Positions 62,533-64,000 of a DNA stretch of 64,000 bases are shown here, in pieces (position 1 is the stretch's first letter; each line of letters begins with the position of its first letter). A model generated the notes under the pieces. It was not told the origin of the DNA, made no database searches, and saw only the letters and a program-made list of their open reading frames with translations. A program made the translations under genes and the position numbers. The stretch is from Acinetobacter puyangensis (GTDB lineage Bacteria; Pseudomonadota; Gammaproteobacteria; Pseudomonadales; Moraxellaceae): contig NZ_OANT01000002.1 in assembly GCF_900096995.1 (NCBI RefSeq), positions 310,001-374,000 on the forward strand, written 5' to 3'.

Positions 62533-63453
62533 ATGTCTAAAGGACGAAAAACTAAAGTTTTACAATACAACCTACATAATCGGGGGCGTAAGCATACAGG
62601 TGTGGACAGATCAAACATTGATTTTATGAGCATGATCAATTTGATTAATGCACCAAGCACTCAGGAAATGGTTAAGACAGGGCAATTGATCGGGTTCTAT
62701 GGACATCAGATTCGACAACGTTTTGGTATGGTACCGCCTGAGAGCGTACCGATCAGTGGAAAGATGGTGCACCTTGAGCCTGCTTTCAGGACCATTGAAA
62801 TCAAAGCTGATAAAGATGGTACTGTAAGTCATCGTGCGGAATTTTTGGAAAATGAATCTGGGGAATTTGCTCGCACGCAGTACCTTGCCAAAGTTGGCGG
62901 TTTTAGTACCGCTGTAAACTATCGCAAAACACCACCAAATAAACTTACACCAAGTGGCTTCTTCGGGTTTGATTATGTAACCCAGCCCAACTATGCCACC
63001 AATGTTGGTGATGGTCAGTTATTTGATGGCCTATTTGTCCCTGAAGATCCGTCTAATAATCTGATTGCATGTTTTGATAGTGCAACTGATTTATCAGCAC
63101 TAGAACCTTCACAGGCTTTAATTGCAAATATGCTTGAGCAGCAAATTATCAGCACTTTTGACAGTATCCATGCCCAAATTACCTTGGGGCAAATGAACGA
63201 ACAGGCACTTGATCAAATTGATGCATTGACTCAGCAAATCAGTTTGCATGAACGTAAAAAGCAATTACAGCAGCAACGTCAACAGGATCTTTACACAGGT
63301 ATGGTTGGTGAAATTCGTACATTTGATAGTGCGCTTGCTGAAGCTGAACATTATTTAGAACAACTGGAAGGTAATTTAGTTCAGGACAATACAAAGCAGC
63401 GAGGAACTGGCCTTGTTAAAACTGTCCGTAAATTCTTAACATTCGGGGGATAA
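62533..63453 (+). CDS. Probable virion-associated protein, 306 aa
   Basis: A basic N-terminus (MSKGRKTKVLQYNLHNRGRK), a central beta-rich domain (FRTIEIKADKDGTVSHRAEFLENESGE) and a coiled-coil C-terminus (about 200-285). It lies 4 bases from the next gene. I do not recognise a named head or tail family, but the size and layout fit a scaffold or structural protein. Confidence 0.45.
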   Translation: MSKGRKTKVLQYNLHNRGRKHTGVDRSNIDFMSMINLINAPSTQEMVKTGQLIGFYGHQIRQRFGMVPPESVPISGKMVHLEPAFRTIEIKADKDGTVSHRAEFLENESGEFARTQYLAKVGGFSTAVNYRKTPPNKLTPSGFFGFDYVTQPNYATNVGDGQLFDGLFVPEDPSNNLIACFDSATDLSALEPSQALIANMLEQQIISTFDSIHAQITLGQMNEQALDQIDALTQQISLHERKKQLQQQRQQDLYTGMVGEIRTFDSALAEAEHYLEQLEGNLVQDNTKQRGTGLVKTVRKFLTFGG

Positions 63454-63456
63454 TGT

Positions 63457-64000
63457 ATGGATGCAATGCCACATGATCCCCTCAAAGCGATACAAAATGC
63501 ATGGGTCCTTTTGCTTCTTGATTTTCGAGCATGGACCATGCCAGAGACTTTACAATTAGCTGAATGGAAAAGAAGGGAAGTTGCCAAGGCTATTAGATCC
63601 TGCCGTGCACAGCTTATGGACGATTCTGAAGGTATGCTGGGTGCGTATCGTAAAAATAAAAATGATGGTAGTGAAACTGGTACATCATCTTTTTTCCCCG
63701 TGATGTTAACCGCTACTGCACCTGTCGATATGCCACCGGACACCAGTCAATTACTAGGTGTTCCATATTTTGTGGAAACTATCATTAATGAAAAGCTGGT
63801 TAAGGTTAGAGTTATACCTCAGGCAATTCGTGCGCAAGTCGCTTTTTATGCAACCAATCCTCATGATGCCCGGTCTGTGTGTTCACAATTATGTGCTTAT
63901 TTGTCAGATGATTGGAAACGAAAAATTAATGTTACTTTTAATCTTGGTGGAAATGTATTTGATGAATTTAGATTTATTGTCTTTGAAAATAATTTAATGC
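63457..64000 (+). CDS. Unidentified phage protein, N-terminal 181 residues (3' truncated by window)
   Basis: Open from ATG 63457, right after the preceding stop codon, to the window edge. The visible part shows WTMPETLQLAEWKRREVAKAI, TASFFPVML-like strand and VRVIPQAIRAQVAFYATNPHDARSVCSQLCAYL. No domain family is recognised; a virion component is likely from position. The stop codon is outside the window. Confidence 0.55.
   Translation, partial: MDAMPHDPLKAIQNAWVLLLLDFRAWTMPETLQLAEWKRREVAKAIRSCRAQLMDDSEGMLGAYRKNKNDGSETGTSSFFPVMLTATAPVDMPPDTSQLLGVPYFVETIINEKLVKVRVIPQAIRAQVAFYATNPHDARSVCSQLCAYLSDDWKRKINVTFNLGGNVFDEFRFIVFENNLM

Noticed and set aside
31298-64000. CRISPR array or tandem spacer repeats
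   Set aside because: No regularly spaced direct repeats of the needed length were seen in the prophage or the host part.

Overview
The window is a chromosomal segment of an Acinetobacter-like gammaproteobacterium. The support is indirect but consistent: low-to-moderate GC, and a gene set and order typical of the genus (rnd next to a YcgL gene, a moxR-VWA pair, sixA followed by isolated gspL-gspM, pyrD, cvpA, purF). About the first 31.1 kb is ordinary host chromosome. The rest, from a tRNA-Trp-like gene at 31.1 kb to the right edge, is the left part of a large integrated prophage whose right end lies outside the window.

Host part (1-31.1 kb). The order is: 3' end of rapA, an OmpW-like porin, a HAD phosphatase and a DUF1615 lipoprotein split by a small TA-flanked insertion element, small Acinetobacter-type hypothetical genes, a YgiD-like dioxygenase, a HIT protein, a 3-hydroxyisobutyrate-dehydrogenase-like oxidoreductase with a PhaC-like hydrolase, metZ, ybaB-recR, rnd-ycgL, a MoxR ATPase with its VWA partner, a stand-alone trpB paralogue, two nitroreductases, a LysR regulator, tRNA-Glu, a cold-shock gene with a long leader, rhlB, gpsA, sixA, gspL-gspM, pyrD, cvpA-purF, and an M48 peptidase.

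Prophage part (31.1-64 kb). A leftward early operon runs from 38.9 to 31.3 kb: DUF2303, YqaJ exonuclease, RecT, a UvrD-like helicase, a Fis-like factor, an excisionase-like gene and the integrase. Between this operon and the repressor lies a leftward accessory block with a PD-(D/E)XK nuclease, a membrane/zinc-ribbon protein and two conserved unknowns. A short CI-like repressor and a Cro-like protein face each other across three operator palindromes spaced exactly 25 bp apart. Two further copies of the same palindrome lie upstream of the leftward operon, giving a lambda-like OL/OR layout. Rightwards from 42.5 to 53.9 kb is a tightly overlapping operon: small regulators, an ASCH-like protein, an MmcB-like nuclease, two DNA methyltransferases, DUF1376 and partner replication genes, RusA, an XRE regulator and a possible small terminase.

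After 53.9 kb the expected packaging and head genes do not follow. Instead there is a mosaic: an AT-rich membrane protein, a 100-bp MITE, a complete divergent exonuclease VII (xseA-xseB) on the opposite strand, a 687-residue virion-type lysozyme, a TonB-C protein, a nuclease-like DUF4365 protein bracketed by two structured nucleic-acid elements, a GIY-YIG nuclease, a small nonsense-mutated gene, and two proteins that look virion-related. The most interesting candidates for undescribed biology are the DUF4365 fusion with its flanking structured RNAs, the prophage-borne exonuclease VII, and the nuclease block beside the repressor.
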